Shown piece after piece: positions 1 to 7,401 of a DNA stretch of 19,122 nucleotides. This DNA is from Hyphomonadaceae bacterium UBA1001. Its GTDB lineage: Bacteria; Pseudomonadota; Alphaproteobacteria; Caulobacterales; Aquidulcibacteraceae. A program made the position numbers and the translations under genes. Position 1 is the stretch's first letter; the number at the start of each line of letters is the position of its first letter. A model generated the notes under the pieces. It was not told the origin of the DNA, made no database searches, and saw only the letters and a program-made list of their open reading frames with translations. Location of the stretch: contig DBAV01000177.1 in assembly GCA_002291875.1 (NCBI GenBank), forward strand, positions 1-19,122. The letters are read 5' to 3'.

Positions 1-816
1 GTCAGCTATCTGGTCATCGACCCCGAAACCCGCGATGCCGCCGTGATCGATCCGGTGCTCGATTATGATGCCGGGGCCGGCACGGTCGACATCGCCTCGG
101 CCGACCGCATCCTCGCCGCAGCTGCCGCTGCCGGGGCGCGGATCACCTGGGTGCTCGAAACCCATGCCCATGCCGATCATCTGACGGCTGCACCCTATAT
201 CAAGGCCCGCACCGGCGCGCTGATCGGCATCGGCGCCGAGATCGCCCAGGTGCAGCAGATTTTCCGCCCGATGTTCGATGCCCATGACGTCGCCGCCAAT
301 GGCGGGGATTTCGACCGGCTGTTCGTCGACGGCGAACGCTTTGCGATCGGCAAGCTGGAGGTCGAGGTGATGCACACCCCCGGCCACACGCCGGCCGATG
401 TCAGCTACCGGATCGGCGATGCGGTGTTTGTCGGCGATACGCTGTTCATGCCCGATTACGGCACTGCCCGCGCCGATTTCCCCGGCGGCGATGCCCGGCA
501 GCTGTTCCGTTCGATCCGCCGGCTGCTGGCGCTGCCGCGCGCGACCCGGCTGTTCATGTGCCATGATTACAAGGCGCCGGGCCGCGACGCGTTCGCCTGG
601 CGCTCGACGGTGGGCGAGCAGCGCACGCACAACGTGCACCTTTCGGGCGGCGTGGACGAGGCAGCGTTCGTGGTCATGCGCAACGCGCGCGACGCGACCC
701 TGAGGGCGCCCGCGCTGCTTCTGCCCTCGGTCCAGGTGAACATGCGCGCGGGCAATCTGCCGCCGGCTTCATCGAACGGCAGGCGCTATCTGCGCATCCC
801 TCTCACCCTCGCCTGA
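1..816 (+). CDS. MBL-fold metallo-hydrolase, persulfide dioxygenase/Blh-like (5' partial)
   Basis: The frame is open from base 1 to the TGA at 814-816, so the N-terminus (probably about 20 residues) lies outside the window; the GTG at 43 is internal. The product is a metallo-beta-lactamase-fold hydrolase of the ETHE1/Blh group, which in characterised members oxidises glutathione persulfide or acts in sulfide detoxification. Metal ligands are visible: HAHADH encoded at 163-180, HTPGH near 382, the conserved aspartate in FVGDTLF and the late histidine in MCHDY. The C-terminus ends in NGRRYLRIPL, as in Blh proteins, with no rhodanese domain attached. Its stop is only 8 bases from the stop of the convergent threonine ammonia-lyase gene. 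The fold is certain; the persulfide substrate is inferred from family resemblance. Confidence 0.9.
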   Translation, partial: VSYLVIDPETRDAAVIDPVLDYDAGAGTVDIASADRILAAAAAAGARITWVLETHAHADHLTAAPYIKARTGALIGIGAEIAQVQQIFRPMFDAHDVAANGGDFDRLFVDGERFAIGKLEVEVMHTPGHTPADVSYRIGDAVFVGDTLFMPDYGTARADFPGGDARQLFRSIRRLLALPRATRLFMCHDYKAPGRDAFAWRSTVGEQRTHNVHLSGGVDEAAFVVMRNARDATLRAPALLLPSVQVNMRAGNLPPASSNGRRYLRIPLTLA

Positions 817-824
817 CGGTCGGC

Positions 825-2042
825 CTAGAGCGTGCGCGGCGGATAGCCCGCGGCCGTCAGGGCCTCGACCAGTTCGCGCGTGTGCAGGGCGTCGCGGGTC
901 TCGACCAGGATATCGAACTCGGCGCCCTTGGCGGGCACGTCCAGCGCCAGACGGTTGTGGGCGACTTCGAGAATGTTGGCACCCAGGTCGCCGATGATCT
1001 TGGACACCCGCGACAACAGGCCCGGCCGGTCGTCCCCCGTCAGGCGCAGCGAGGAAATCCGCCCTTCGCGTACCAGCCCCCGCGTCAGCACCGACGCCAG
1101 CAGGCGCGCATCGATGTTGCCGCCGCACAGGATCAGCCCGACCTTGCGGCCCGCAAAGCGCGCCGGATGGGCGATGACCGCCGCCAGCGACGCCGCACCC
1201 GCCCCCTCGGCCACGGTCTTTTCGACATTGGCATACAGGCTGACAGCGTGTTCCAATTGCGGTTCGTCCACCAGCAGCACCTCGCGCACGCGGTCGCGAC
1301 AGATCTGGAAGGGCAGACGGCCGACCTGCTTGACGGCGATGCCCTCGGCGATGGTCTGGCCGCCGCACACCGGCTCCTCGCCGCGCAGCTCGGCATGGAG
1401 CGAGGGATACATCCGCGCCTCGACCCCGATGACGTCGACCCGCGGCGCCAGCGCCTCGAAAGCGATCAGATTGCCCGAAATCAGGCCCCCGCCACCGACC
1501 GGGATCGGCACGATCTCGAGGTCGGGCACGTCCTCGAGCATTTCCAGCGCGATCGTGCCCTGCCCGGCGATCACCATCGGGTCGTCATAGGGGTGCACGA
1601 AGGTCAGCCCCTCGCGGTCGCGCATCTGGAAGGCGTGCAGGCTGGCATCGGCGAAGGTCTCGCCGGACAGGACCACCCGGGCGCCGTGCTTGCGGGTGTG
1701 CTTGACCTTGGTGAAGGGCGTGCCCAGCGGCATCACGATGGTGGCCGGAATGCCCAGCCGTGCGGCATTGTATGCAACGCCCTGGGCATGGTTGCCGGCC
1801 GATACCGTGATCACCCCGGTGCGCCGCTCGGCCTCGGTCAGCGTCATCAGCCGGTTCAGCGCGCCGCGCTCCTTGAACGAGGCGGTGAACTGCAGGTTCT
1901 CGAACTTGACCCAGATCTCGGCGCCGGTGATGTCCGACAGCGTGCGCGACAGCCGCATGGGCGTGCGCTCGACATGCCCGTGCAGGCGGCGCGCGGCCTC
2001 GCGCACATCCTGGATTCCGACCGTCTCGATGGTAAGTGTCAT
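825..2042 (-). CDS. ilvA: threonine ammonia-lyase (threonine dehydratase) with C-terminal ACT domain
   Basis: This is a 405-residue PLP enzyme converting L-threonine to 2-oxobutanoate and ammonia, the first step to isoleucine or a catabolic step. The PLP lysine lies in SFKERGA (K57), the phosphate-binding glycine loop is GGGG at 183-186, and SAGNHAQG (81-88) is the other cofactor-pocket motif. Residues from about 329 form an ACT domain (LTGDDRPGLLSRVSKIIGDLGANI). One ACT domain and a length near 400 match the short form found in many alphaproteobacteria rather than the roughly 510-residue two-ACT biosynthetic form. The frame stays open far upstream, but that is a GC-rich artefact: homology begins at the ATG at 2042, preceded by GAGGG at 2054-2058. 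The gene ends in TAG. Biosynthetic versus catabolic use cannot be decided here. Confidence 0.95.
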   Translation of the reverse strand: MTLTIETVGIQDVREAARRLHGHVERTPMRLSRTLSDITGAEIWVKFENLQFTASFKERGALNRLMTLTEAERRTGVITVSAGNHAQGVAYNAARLGIPATIVMPLGTPFTKVKHTRKHGARVVLSGETFADASLHAFQMRDREGLTFVHPYDDPMVIAGQGTIALEMLEDVPDLEIVPIPVGGGGLISGNLIAFEALAPRVDVIGVEARMYPSLHAELRGEEPVCGGQTIAEGIAVKQVGRLPFQICRDRVREVLLVDEPQLEHAVSLYANVEKTVAEGAGAASLAAVIAHPARFAGRKVGLILCGGNIDARLLASVLTRGLVREGRISSLRLTGDDRPGLLSRVSKIIGDLGANILEVAHNRLALDVPAKGAEFDILVETRDALHTRELVEALTAAGYPPRTL

Positions 2043-2066
2043 GGCTGTCGCGTCCCTCGCGGGGTG

Positions 2067-2093
2067 ATTATGCGCTGACCGCCGCAAGCGCAA
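2067..2093 (-). promoter_or_regulatory. possible sigma70-type promoter for ilvA
   Basis: In the 80-base gap upstream of ilvA the minus strand carries TTGCGC (2088-2093), a 15-base spacer and CATAAT (2067-2072), about 25 bases before the ATG. The -10 is good; the -35 is imperfect and the spacer is short. The gap is AT-richer here than its surroundings, but this is a by-eye call only. Confidence 0.3.
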
Positions 2094-2122
2094 CGACATG
2101 GCTTGCCTGTGCGGACGCCCCC

Positions 2123-3208
2123 TCAGGCCGAACTCAGGCCGCGCCAGACGTCCAGCCGCCGCATCACCTTGCCCGGCAGGGCGGCGATCGGGGCCGGTGC
2201 CGCGCGCTCGCACAGGTCCCGCACGCCATAGAACGCGCCGCGCACCGCCGACGAAAGCCCCGGCCGTCCCACAAAGCCGCGTGCGATCGGTCGCTGGCCG
2301 GTGGCCAGCGCGGCCTTGTGCTGATAGGGCCCCGGGCCGAAATCCATCTCGCGCACGCCGCTGGCTGCCGCACAGCGCAGCGCCTCCCGCACCAGGATCA
2401 GGCCCGGCGAAAAGCGGTCGTTTATGGCCTCGTGCGCCATCAGCCAGTCGTGCATCACATCGCCGCTGGCCAGAGCGTAATTGTAGGCCACCGGCCTGCC
2501 GCCATGGCGCAGCACGAACAGTGCGCCCCGCAGGTCCGGATCGTCGCTGGCAAAGGTGTCGCGCACCACGCCCGCCGACCAGCGCTGCCCCAAGGGGTCG
2601 ATCTGGCCGGTGCGGCGACACTGGTCGGCCTTGAGCCACAACAGGCGCTCGAACAGCTCCGGGTCGCGCGAATGGCAGTCGGTGCTCAGCTCCAGCCCGG
2701 TCTCGCGCACCCAGCGGCGCGCCTTCTGCTCGATCTTTTTCAGGCTCTGCGAACCGGTGGCGCGCTTGGCCGCCACATAGGCATCGTCGCAGCCATCCAG
2801 GGTGGCGACCCACGAGTGGTCGCGGGCACGCACGGCCTTTGCCAGGGCCGCCTGGGCGGGGATCAGATGGGTGAAGTCGATCCTGCCGACCCCCAGCGCC
2901 CGCGCCAGGGCCACCGGGTCGAAGTCAAGGTCTGCGGCGCCGATCAGTCCCTGATAGTCACACAGCGGCGCCCCGACGGGCATGGCGCTCCAGCGTGAGG
3001 GGCGCTGCACGGGGAAAAACCCCAGGGGGCGGCCGGTCGCATCCTCGAACACCGCCACCCGCACGTCCGGGCGGTGCCGTGCGACGATGCGCGTCCATGC
3101 CGGCGACAGGAAGGGCGTGCGCAAGGCAGGGTCGCCAGCGCGCAGGGCCTGCCAGACTGCGGTTTCGGCCGGTCCGATCTCGTGCGGTGCGACCGGGTGG
3201 ATTCGCAT
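2123..3208 (-). CDS. FemAB/CelD(BcsL)-type GNAT acyltransferase
   Basis: This 361-residue protein has the double-GNAT layout of the Acetyltransf_6 / CelD-BcsL family, linked in various bacteria to acylation or aminoacylation of cell-envelope polysaccharide or peptidoglycan precursors. An N-terminal half with FFPVQRP (64-70) is followed by a lysine/arginine-rich helix around 147-168, where a basic helix is common. The acceptor-domain core follows: GGRPVAYNYALASG (236-249), FSPGLILVREAL (266-277) and DFGPGPYQHK (289-298). I chose the ATG at 3208 because GGAGG lies at 3222-3226; a GTG at 3253 would add 15 residues without better support. It lies 132 bases downstream of the mannose-1-phosphate guanylyltransferase gene on the same strand, which fits a role in surface glycans. 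The actual acceptor is unknown. Confidence 0.8.
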   Translation of the reverse strand: MRIHPVAPHEIGPAETAVWQALRAGDPALRTPFLSPAWTRIVARHRPDVRVAVFEDATGRPLGFFPVQRPSRWSAMPVGAPLCDYQGLIGAADLDFDPVALARALGVGRIDFTHLIPAQAALAKAVRARDHSWVATLDGCDDAYVAAKRATGSQSLKKIEQKARRWVRETGLELSTDCHSRDPELFERLLWLKADQCRRTGQIDPLGQRWSAGVVRDTFASDDPDLRGALFVLRHGGRPVAYNYALASGDVMHDWLMAHEAINDRFSPGLILVREALRCAAASGVREMDFGPGPYQHKAALATGQRPIARGFVGRPGLSSAVRGAFYGVRDLCERAAPAPIAALPGKVMRRLDVWRGLSSA

Positions 3209-3311
3209 GGGGAAAGGCGGGCCTCCGGGGGCGCGGCTGTGCCGGGTCGGCACGACGCGACGCCATCGCCCGCGCCGCTCGCAAGCCGCGCGCCGGATTC
3301 GCCTGCCGCGC

Positions 3312-3339
3312 GAGCGGCCCTCCCGCTCCCTCCGAGCGG
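3312..3339 (-). terminator. mutually exclusive GC hairpins just after the manC stop
   Basis: The segment reads GAGCGG, 5 bases, CCGCTC, 5 bases, GAGCGG (3312-3317, 3323-3328, 3334-3339). The central arm can pair perfectly with either flanking arm, giving two alternative 6-bp stems with 5-base loops. It begins one base past the manC stop on the minus strand. There is no U-tract, so intrinsic termination is doubtful; an mRNA 3'-end or processing structure, or chance in GC-rich DNA, is equally possible. Confidence 0.3.
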
Positions 3340-3340
3340 A

Positions 3341-4393
3341 TCAGCGGTCGCGCCGTGCCGCAAGGTCGCGCACGCGCTCGGACGCGGTCCGCGGCAGGAT
3401 CAGGACATCGCTGTGCGTCGCTACCACGACCAGCCCCTCCACCCCCAGCGCCGTGATCCGCGGGCCGCCCTCCTCGGCGCGCAGCAGGGTGCCAGAACAG
3501 TCTTCGGCCACCACGTCCCCGACCGTCACGACCGCCCGCTCATCGCCCTTGGCGCCCAGCCGCCACAGCGCCTCCCATGTGCCGACATCACTCCAGGGGA
3601 AGGTGGCAGGCACCATCACGGCCCGGTCGGTGCGTTCCATCAGGGCATAATCGATCGAGATCGACGGACAGCGGGCGAACGAGGCTGCATCCAGTTCGGT
3701 GGTGTCGCCATTCACGCTGGCGCGGTGAACCGCCTGCGCAGCGAACCGCGCAATGTCGGGCGCCAGCTGGCGCGCCTCGGCCGTCAGCATGTCGGCGCGG
3801 AACAGGAAGATGCCCGAATTCCAGAAATGCCCGCCCTCGGCCAGCCAGCCAGCTGCGGTCGCCCGGTCGGGCTTTTCGGTGAAGGCGACGACGGGCCGTC
3901 CGGCCGTCCCCTCGCCCGGCGCCCGGATATACCCATAGCCGGTCTCGGGGGCGGTCGGGGTGATCCCGAAGGTCACGATGGCCCCGCGCGCCGCGTCCTC
4001 TGTCGCCGACAGCAGGCACGCACGAAAGGCGGCCGGATCGTCGATGTGGTGATCGGCTGGCGCCAGCAGCACCAGCGCATCGGGGTCCACCGCGGCGGCA
4101 TGGGTGGCCGCGACGACGGCCGCCGCGGCGGTCGAGCGCGGCTCGGGTTCGGTGATCAGGTGCACGCCGCCCAGGCTGGCCACCTGCCGGCGGATTTCGG
4201 CGGCATGGCCGGCCGAACAGATCACGACCGGCCGACGGAACGCCGAACCGACAAAGCGGCGCAGGGTTTCCTGCAGCAGGGTGTCCTGCGAGGTCAGTGC
4301 CAGCAGCTGCTTGGGCATTGCGGCGCTGGAGGCGGGCCACAGCCGTGTGCCCGCTCCGCCGGACAGGATGAAGGGGTGGACCGGGGCCGTCAT
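3341..4393 (-). CDS. manC: mannose-1-phosphate guanylyltransferase (monofunctional)
   Basis: This 350-residue nucleotidyltransferase should make GDP-mannose from mannose-1-phosphate and GTP, for exopolysaccharide, LPS or glycan synthesis in the cytoplasm. The pyrophosphorylase signature GGAGTRLWPAS is at residues 12-22, followed by MPKQLLAL. Further motifs are the metal-site region LAPADHHI, FTEKPD, and FWNSGIFLFRADM. The protein ends soon after the nucleotidyltransferase and left-handed-helix region, so it lacks the C-terminal cupin phosphomannose isomerase domain of the roughly 470-residue bifunctional enzymes. The ATG at 4393 gives the expected N-terminus right before the signature and has GGTGGGA just upstream; a further 14-residue extension is possible. 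It starts 42 bases after the DUF971 gene stop and may be co-transcribed with it. Confidence 0.92.
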   Translation of the reverse strand: MTAPVHPFILSGGAGTRLWPASSAAMPKQLLALTSQDTLLQETLRRFVGSAFRRPVVICSAGHAAEIRRQVASLGGVHLITEPEPRSTAAAAVVAATHAAAVDPDALVLLAPADHHIDDPAAFRACLLSATEDAARGAIVTFGITPTAPETGYGYIRAPGEGTAGRPVVAFTEKPDRATAAGWLAEGGHFWNSGIFLFRADMLTAEARQLAPDIARFAAQAVHRASVNGDTTELDAASFARCPSISIDYALMERTDRAVMVPATFPWSDVGTWEALWRLGAKGDERAVVTVGDVVAEDCSGTLLRAEEGGPRITALGVEGLVVVATHSDVLILPRTASERVRDLAARRDR

Positions 4394-4435
4394 GTCCCAC
4401 CGTCTAGACCGCAGGCGTGCGCACGCCAACCGCAC

Positions 4436-4747
4436 TCACCCCGCAGGCGTGGCGGACAGCCGGTCCAGAAGGGTCCAGGTGTAGATGCCGGTGGCATGCC
4501 CGTCGTCGAACGTCAGGCGCACGGCATAGCGCCCGACCGGATCGGCGGCGACGATGCGCACCTGTTCCTTGCCGGTCACCGCCCGGCGCTGCGAGGGATG
4601 GTGGCCCTGGACTTCGGCTGAAGGGCTCTCGACCCGCAGCGTCTGCGCCGAGACCGTGCCCGTCGATCCGTCCAGCCAGACCACATCGAGGCGACGCCCG
4701 GCATCGCGGATCACGATCTCGCGCGGCCAGCGCGTCTCACTCGCCAT
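4436..4747 (-). CDS. DUF971 (gamma-butyrobetaine-hydroxylase-like N-terminal domain) protein
   Basis: This 103-residue protein consists almost entirely of a DUF971 / GBBH-like_N domain, with the typical opening (PREIVIRDAGRRLDVVW) and the closing motif DDGHATGIYTWTLL at about 81-94. The domain is a small beta-rich fold found alone in proteobacteria and at the N-terminus of gamma-butyrobetaine hydroxylase, where it carries a zinc site; no reaction is established for the stand-alone form. Its start overlaps the end of the Trm112-like gene by 11 bases in another frame, so the two are probably translationally coupled. It lacks the dioxygenase domain, so it should not be called a hydroxylase. Confidence 0.85.
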   Translation of the reverse strand: MASETRWPREIVIRDAGRRLDVVWLDGSTGTVSAQTLRVESPSAEVQGHHPSQRRAVTGKEQVRIVAADPVGRYAVRLTFDDGHATGIYTWTLLDRLSATPAG

Positions 4748-5021
4748 CGCGCAGTTCGCGGGCCTCGTCGATCAGCAGGATCGGGACCCCGTCGCGCACC
4801 GGATAGACCAGCCCGGCGGCCCGTGACACCAGCTCCTGCGCCTCGGGCCGCCATTCCAGGCGGGTGCGGCTGGACGGGCACACCAGGATTTCCAGCAGGC
4901 GCGGGTCGATCCGCGCGGTGCGGGTGTCACCGGGCGCGGCAGGCCGCGGGGCCGCGTCGGGGCCAGAATCCATGCCAGAGTTGGGACCAGCATCGCTGGG
5001 TGTGGGATCAGCCTCGGTCAT
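4737..5021 (-). CDS. Trm112-like (UPF0434/YcaR) small protein with N-terminal extension
   Basis: The protein has 94 residues. The core, about residues 38-90, is Trm112-like: IDPRLLEILVCP, then LEWRPEAQELVSRAAGLVYPVRDGVPILL, as in YcaR-type proteins. Eukaryotic and archaeal Trm112 activates methyltransferases; bacterial members are usually about 60 residues and of unclear role. Only one of the usual cysteines (C48) is present, so zinc binding is unlikely. The first 37 residues are an Asp/Pro/Ala-rich, probably disordered extension. The start at 5021 is supported by AGGA at 5029-5032 with 7-base spacing, and that site overlaps the TAG stop of the upstream LON gene. It sits 9 bases after the LON gene and overlaps the DUF971 gene, within one transcription unit. 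Confidence 0.85.
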   Translation of the reverse strand: MTEADPTPSDAGPNSGMDSGPDAAPRPAAPGDTRTARIDPRLLEILVCPSSRTRLEWRPEAQELVSRAAGLVYPVRDGVPILLIDEARELRDGE

Positions 5022-5030
5022 CGCGCGGTC

Positions 5031-5699
5031 CTATTGAAGCGCGTGCCCGCCGTCACCGGGCGGGCTGCCATAGCGTTCCAGCAGGGCGATCAGCAGGTCC
5101 GCCCGCGCGCCGACATCGGGGGCCTCCAGCAGCGCCTGCTTGGCGTGGGGGTCGAACGGACAGGCCGTCGAAAGCGCGTTCACCAGCACCTCGGCCGGGG
5201 CATCGGCCACGGCCGACCAATCCGCCTGAAAGCCGTTGACATCGACATAGTGCGCCAGCGCTTCCTGCAATTCCTCGCGGTCGACATGGGTCAGCGCCGG
5301 CACGGTCGAGAGGTCGGCGGCGAACGGCTCGAAATCGGCCTCGACCTTGCGGTAGGGCAAAGCGATGTCCAGTTCGGCCTGGATCCGGAAACGACAGATG
5401 CCGGTCAGCGAGATCAGGTACCGCCCGTCCTCGGTCTCGGAAAAGCTCATGACCCGTGCCACGCAGCCAACATCCTGCAGCGCGGGCCCCCGCGCCACCG
5501 CATCGGCATCGGGCCGGGGCTGGACCATGCCGATCAGGCGATCCCCCGCCAGCGCATCATCGACCATGTTCAGATAGCGCGGCTCGAAGATGTTCAGCGG
5601 CAGTGGCCAGCGCGGCAGCACGATCGCCCCGGTCAGCGGGAACACCGGCACCACGCGGGGCAGGTCGGACGGGACGCGGTAAGCAGACTTTGCCGACAT
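5031..5699 (-). CDS. stand-alone LON peptidase substrate-binding-domain protein
   Basis: This 222-residue protein matches the Lon N-terminal (LON_substr_bdg) domain: FPLTGAIVLP (20-29), LNIFEPRY (35-42), then IGMVQP and an internal segment RYLISLTGICRFRI. No AAA+ ATPase or Ser-Lys protease domain follows, so it is not a protease itself; proteins of this kind are thought to bind unfolded or specific substrates, but their role is not established. The start at 5699 is strongly supported by AGGAGG at 5710-5715, ten bases upstream, much better than the long open frame beyond it. The gene ends in TAG (5031-5033). It leads a tight LON / Trm112-like / DUF971 unit, suggesting linked expression rather than a known shared pathway. 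Confidence 0.92.
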   Translation of the reverse strand: MSAKSAYRVPSDLPRVVPVFPLTGAIVLPRWPLPLNIFEPRYLNMVDDALAGDRLIGMVQPRPDADAVARGPALQDVGCVARVMSFSETEDGRYLISLTGICRFRIQAELDIALPYRKVEADFEPFAADLSTVPALTHVDREELQEALAHYVDVNGFQADWSAVADAPAEVLVNALSTACPFDPHAKQALLEAPDVGARADLLIALLERYGSPPGDGGHALQ

Positions 5700-5794
5700 G
5701 GGCGTCTGGCCTCCTGTGCAGAGACCTAAATCGGTCGCGCATGGCAAACGTCCAGCCCTGGCCCTGCATGTGGGACGCCCGCCCCGCGTCGCGA
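5700..5794 (-). other. 95-base gap upstream of the LON-domain gene
   Basis: This gap separates the CCA-transferase stop from the LON gene start on the same strand. It contains the LON ribosome-binding site (5710-5715). Upstream of it is a modest AT-rich patch (minus strand GATTTAGG around 5726-5733) that could be a -10 region, but no convincing -35 pairs with it. I see no strong terminator hairpin. Confidence 0.35.
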
Positions 5795-7066
5795 TCAGGT
5801 GAAGGCCTGGGCCACCGCCTTGAGGCGCTCGGCGATCGACAGCTCGTCCTCGGTGAAGTCGGCGTCGATCCACCACGCCTCGACCTCGCGCATGACCTCG
5901 CCGACCGAGGGGCCAGGCGCCACCCCGGCGGCCAGGATGTCGGCACCGCGCAGGCGCAATTCCGGGCGCACCCAGCCCGCCGCCATCGCCAGCAGCGCGC
6001 GCCATTGCGGTGTGGTGCGCGACTTGGGGTCGGCCGCCCAGCCCAGCCGGACACGGTCCTCGAAGCCCTCGCGCCCCAGCGCCCACAGCGCGCGCCGCGC
6101 CTCGCGCAGCGACAGGAAGGACACGATGCGCGGGGTGTGCCCGCAGGCCAGCACCAGCCGGTCACGCTCTTCGCCCGACAGGCGCAGGCGCCGCGCCACC
6201 GCATTGGCCCGTGTCTCGACCGCGCCGATCAGGGCCGCCAGCCGGACGATCGGATGGCTCTCGAGAAAGGTGTCCGCATCGATCGCCAGCAGGCGCCCGA
6301 ACAGGGCGACATCGGTGCCCTCGGGCAGCACCTGCGCCAGAACGCCGGTGTCGCGCATCGCATCCACCGCCGCGCGCGGGTCGGGCGCCATCAGCAGCCG
6401 GCCCAGCTCTTTCCAGACCCGCTCGACCGACAGCGCGGACACCGACTGCGCACCGCGCGCGCACGCCGCCAGCCCCTGCACGTCCAGCCCCTCGCGTCCA
6501 TGGTGCGCCGTAAAGCGGAAGAATCGCAGGATTCGCAGATGATCCTCGGCGATCCGCTGGTCGGCATCGCCGATGAAGACCACACGGCCGGCCCGCGCGT
6601 CCGCGATCCCGCCGACCGGGTCGAACAGCACGCCGTCCGGCGCTGCATAGATCGCGTTCAGCCGAAAGTCCCGGCGCCGCGCATCGGCGGCCCAGTCGTC
6701 GGTGAAAGCCACGACCGCATGGCGCCCGTCGGTCTGGACGTCGCGGCGCAGGGTGGTGATCTCGAAGGGGCGCCCCTCGGCGATCGCCGTGACCGTGCCA
6801 TGGGCCAGCCCGGTCGGCACGGCGCGCAGGCCGGCCGCTTCCAGCGCCCCAAGGACCGCCTCGGGCGACAGGACGGTGGCCAGGTCGATGTCGTCCACCG
6901 CGATCCGCATCAGCGTGTTGCGCACGCACCCGCCGACAAAGCGCACGGTGTCGCCCGGCTCGGCGCCTGGCCTGGCAGCGGCCAGCGCCTCGATCACCGC
7001 GCGGGTGGCGCTCTGATGCATCCATGGGGCGTCGATCCGCTCGGACGCAGGAAGGACGGGGGTCAC
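5795..7066 (-). CDS. cca: CCA tRNA nucleotidyltransferase / poly(A) polymerase family
   Basis: This is a 423-residue class II nucleotidyltransferase that should add or repair the 3' CCA of tRNAs. The head domain has RFVGGCVRN (42-50) and the catalytic DID (D59, D61) in VDDIDLAT. A downstream neck region has RRDFRLNAIY, DPVGGIADARAG and the nucleotide-binding helix segment EDHLRILRFFRF. The C-terminal body is alpha-helical, as in alphaproteobacterial members. True CCA enzymes and poly(A) polymerases of this class cannot be separated reliably by eye. The GTG start at 7066 overlaps the preceding TGA as GTGA and retains the PWM segment ahead of the head domain; the frame is open further up without homology. 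It is the last gene of the DUF1285 / NUDIX / DUF6111 / CCA string. Confidence 0.92.
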   Translation of the reverse strand: MTPVLPASERIDAPWMHQSATRAVIEALAAARPGAEPGDTVRFVGGCVRNTLMRIAVDDIDLATVLSPEAVLGALEAAGLRAVPTGLAHGTVTAIAEGRPFEITTLRRDVQTDGRHAVVAFTDDWAADARRRDFRLNAIYAAPDGVLFDPVGGIADARAGRVVFIGDADQRIAEDHLRILRFFRFTAHHGREGLDVQGLAACARGAQSVSALSVERVWKELGRLLMAPDPRAAVDAMRDTGVLAQVLPEGTDVALFGRLLAIDADTFLESHPIVRLAALIGAVETRANAVARRLRLSGEERDRLVLACGHTPRIVSFLSLREARRALWALGREGFEDRVRLGWAADPKSRTTPQWRALLAMAAGWVRPELRLRGADILAAGVAPGPSVGEVMREVEAWWIDADFTEDELSIAERLKAVAQAFT

Positions 7067-7401
7067 TGGGGGGTCTCCGGCAGGGCGCCCGGGTCCGACG
7101 GCGGTCGCGGCGGGGGCGGCAAGGCAGGGGTGGTGGGGTCCACGGGTTCGAACCGGCCGGGGATCAGCTGCCCGTCCGGACCGACCTGGGCGGGCACCCA
7201 CCGCTCGTTGACGTGGCGCGGCTGGGTCAGCGACTGCACCGTGATCGAGATGGTGACGATCACCAGGCCGGCCGCCACCAGCTTGATCCAGGGCCAGGAG
7301 GGCAGCGGCGCGCCGGCGCGCCCCCGGGCCCAGCGCCAGACCCAGAAGGCCACGAAGGGCAGCACGAACAGCATCAGTTCGAACAGAATGCGCCGGGTCA
7401 T
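7063..7401 (-). CDS. small membrane protein, DUF6111-type
   Basis: This 112-residue protein has two predicted membrane helices: residues about 4-24 (ILFELMLFVLPFVAFWVW) and 35-55 (WIKLVAAGLVIVTISITV). A proline-rich soluble tail follows, with a run of PPPPRPP near the end. It resembles the DUF6111 family, which has no known function and in alphaproteobacteria is commonly found between a NUDIX gene and the CCA transferase. Its ATG overlaps the NUDIX stop as ATGA (7398-7401), and its TGA overlaps the GTG of the CCA gene, so it is translationally coupled at both ends. The family name is from recognition of the N-terminal MTRRILFELMLFVLPF pattern and is less certain than the topology. Confidence 0.75.
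   Translation of the reverse strand: MTRRILFELMLFVLPFVAFWVWRWARGRAGAPLPSWPWIKLVAAGLVIVTISITVQSLTQPRHVNERWVPAQVGPDGQLIPGRFEPVDPTTPALPPPPRPPSDPGALPETPQ

Noticed and set aside
2043..2813. A possible 257-residue N-terminal extension of threonine ammonia-lyase
   Set aside because: The extra sequence overlaps the acyltransferase gene in another frame, has no homology-like content, and the ATG at 2042 gives the normal family N-terminus.
3074..4621. A 515-codon plus-strand frame opposite manC
   Set aside because: No motif recognised; it is the mirror frame of a clear nucleotidyltransferase.
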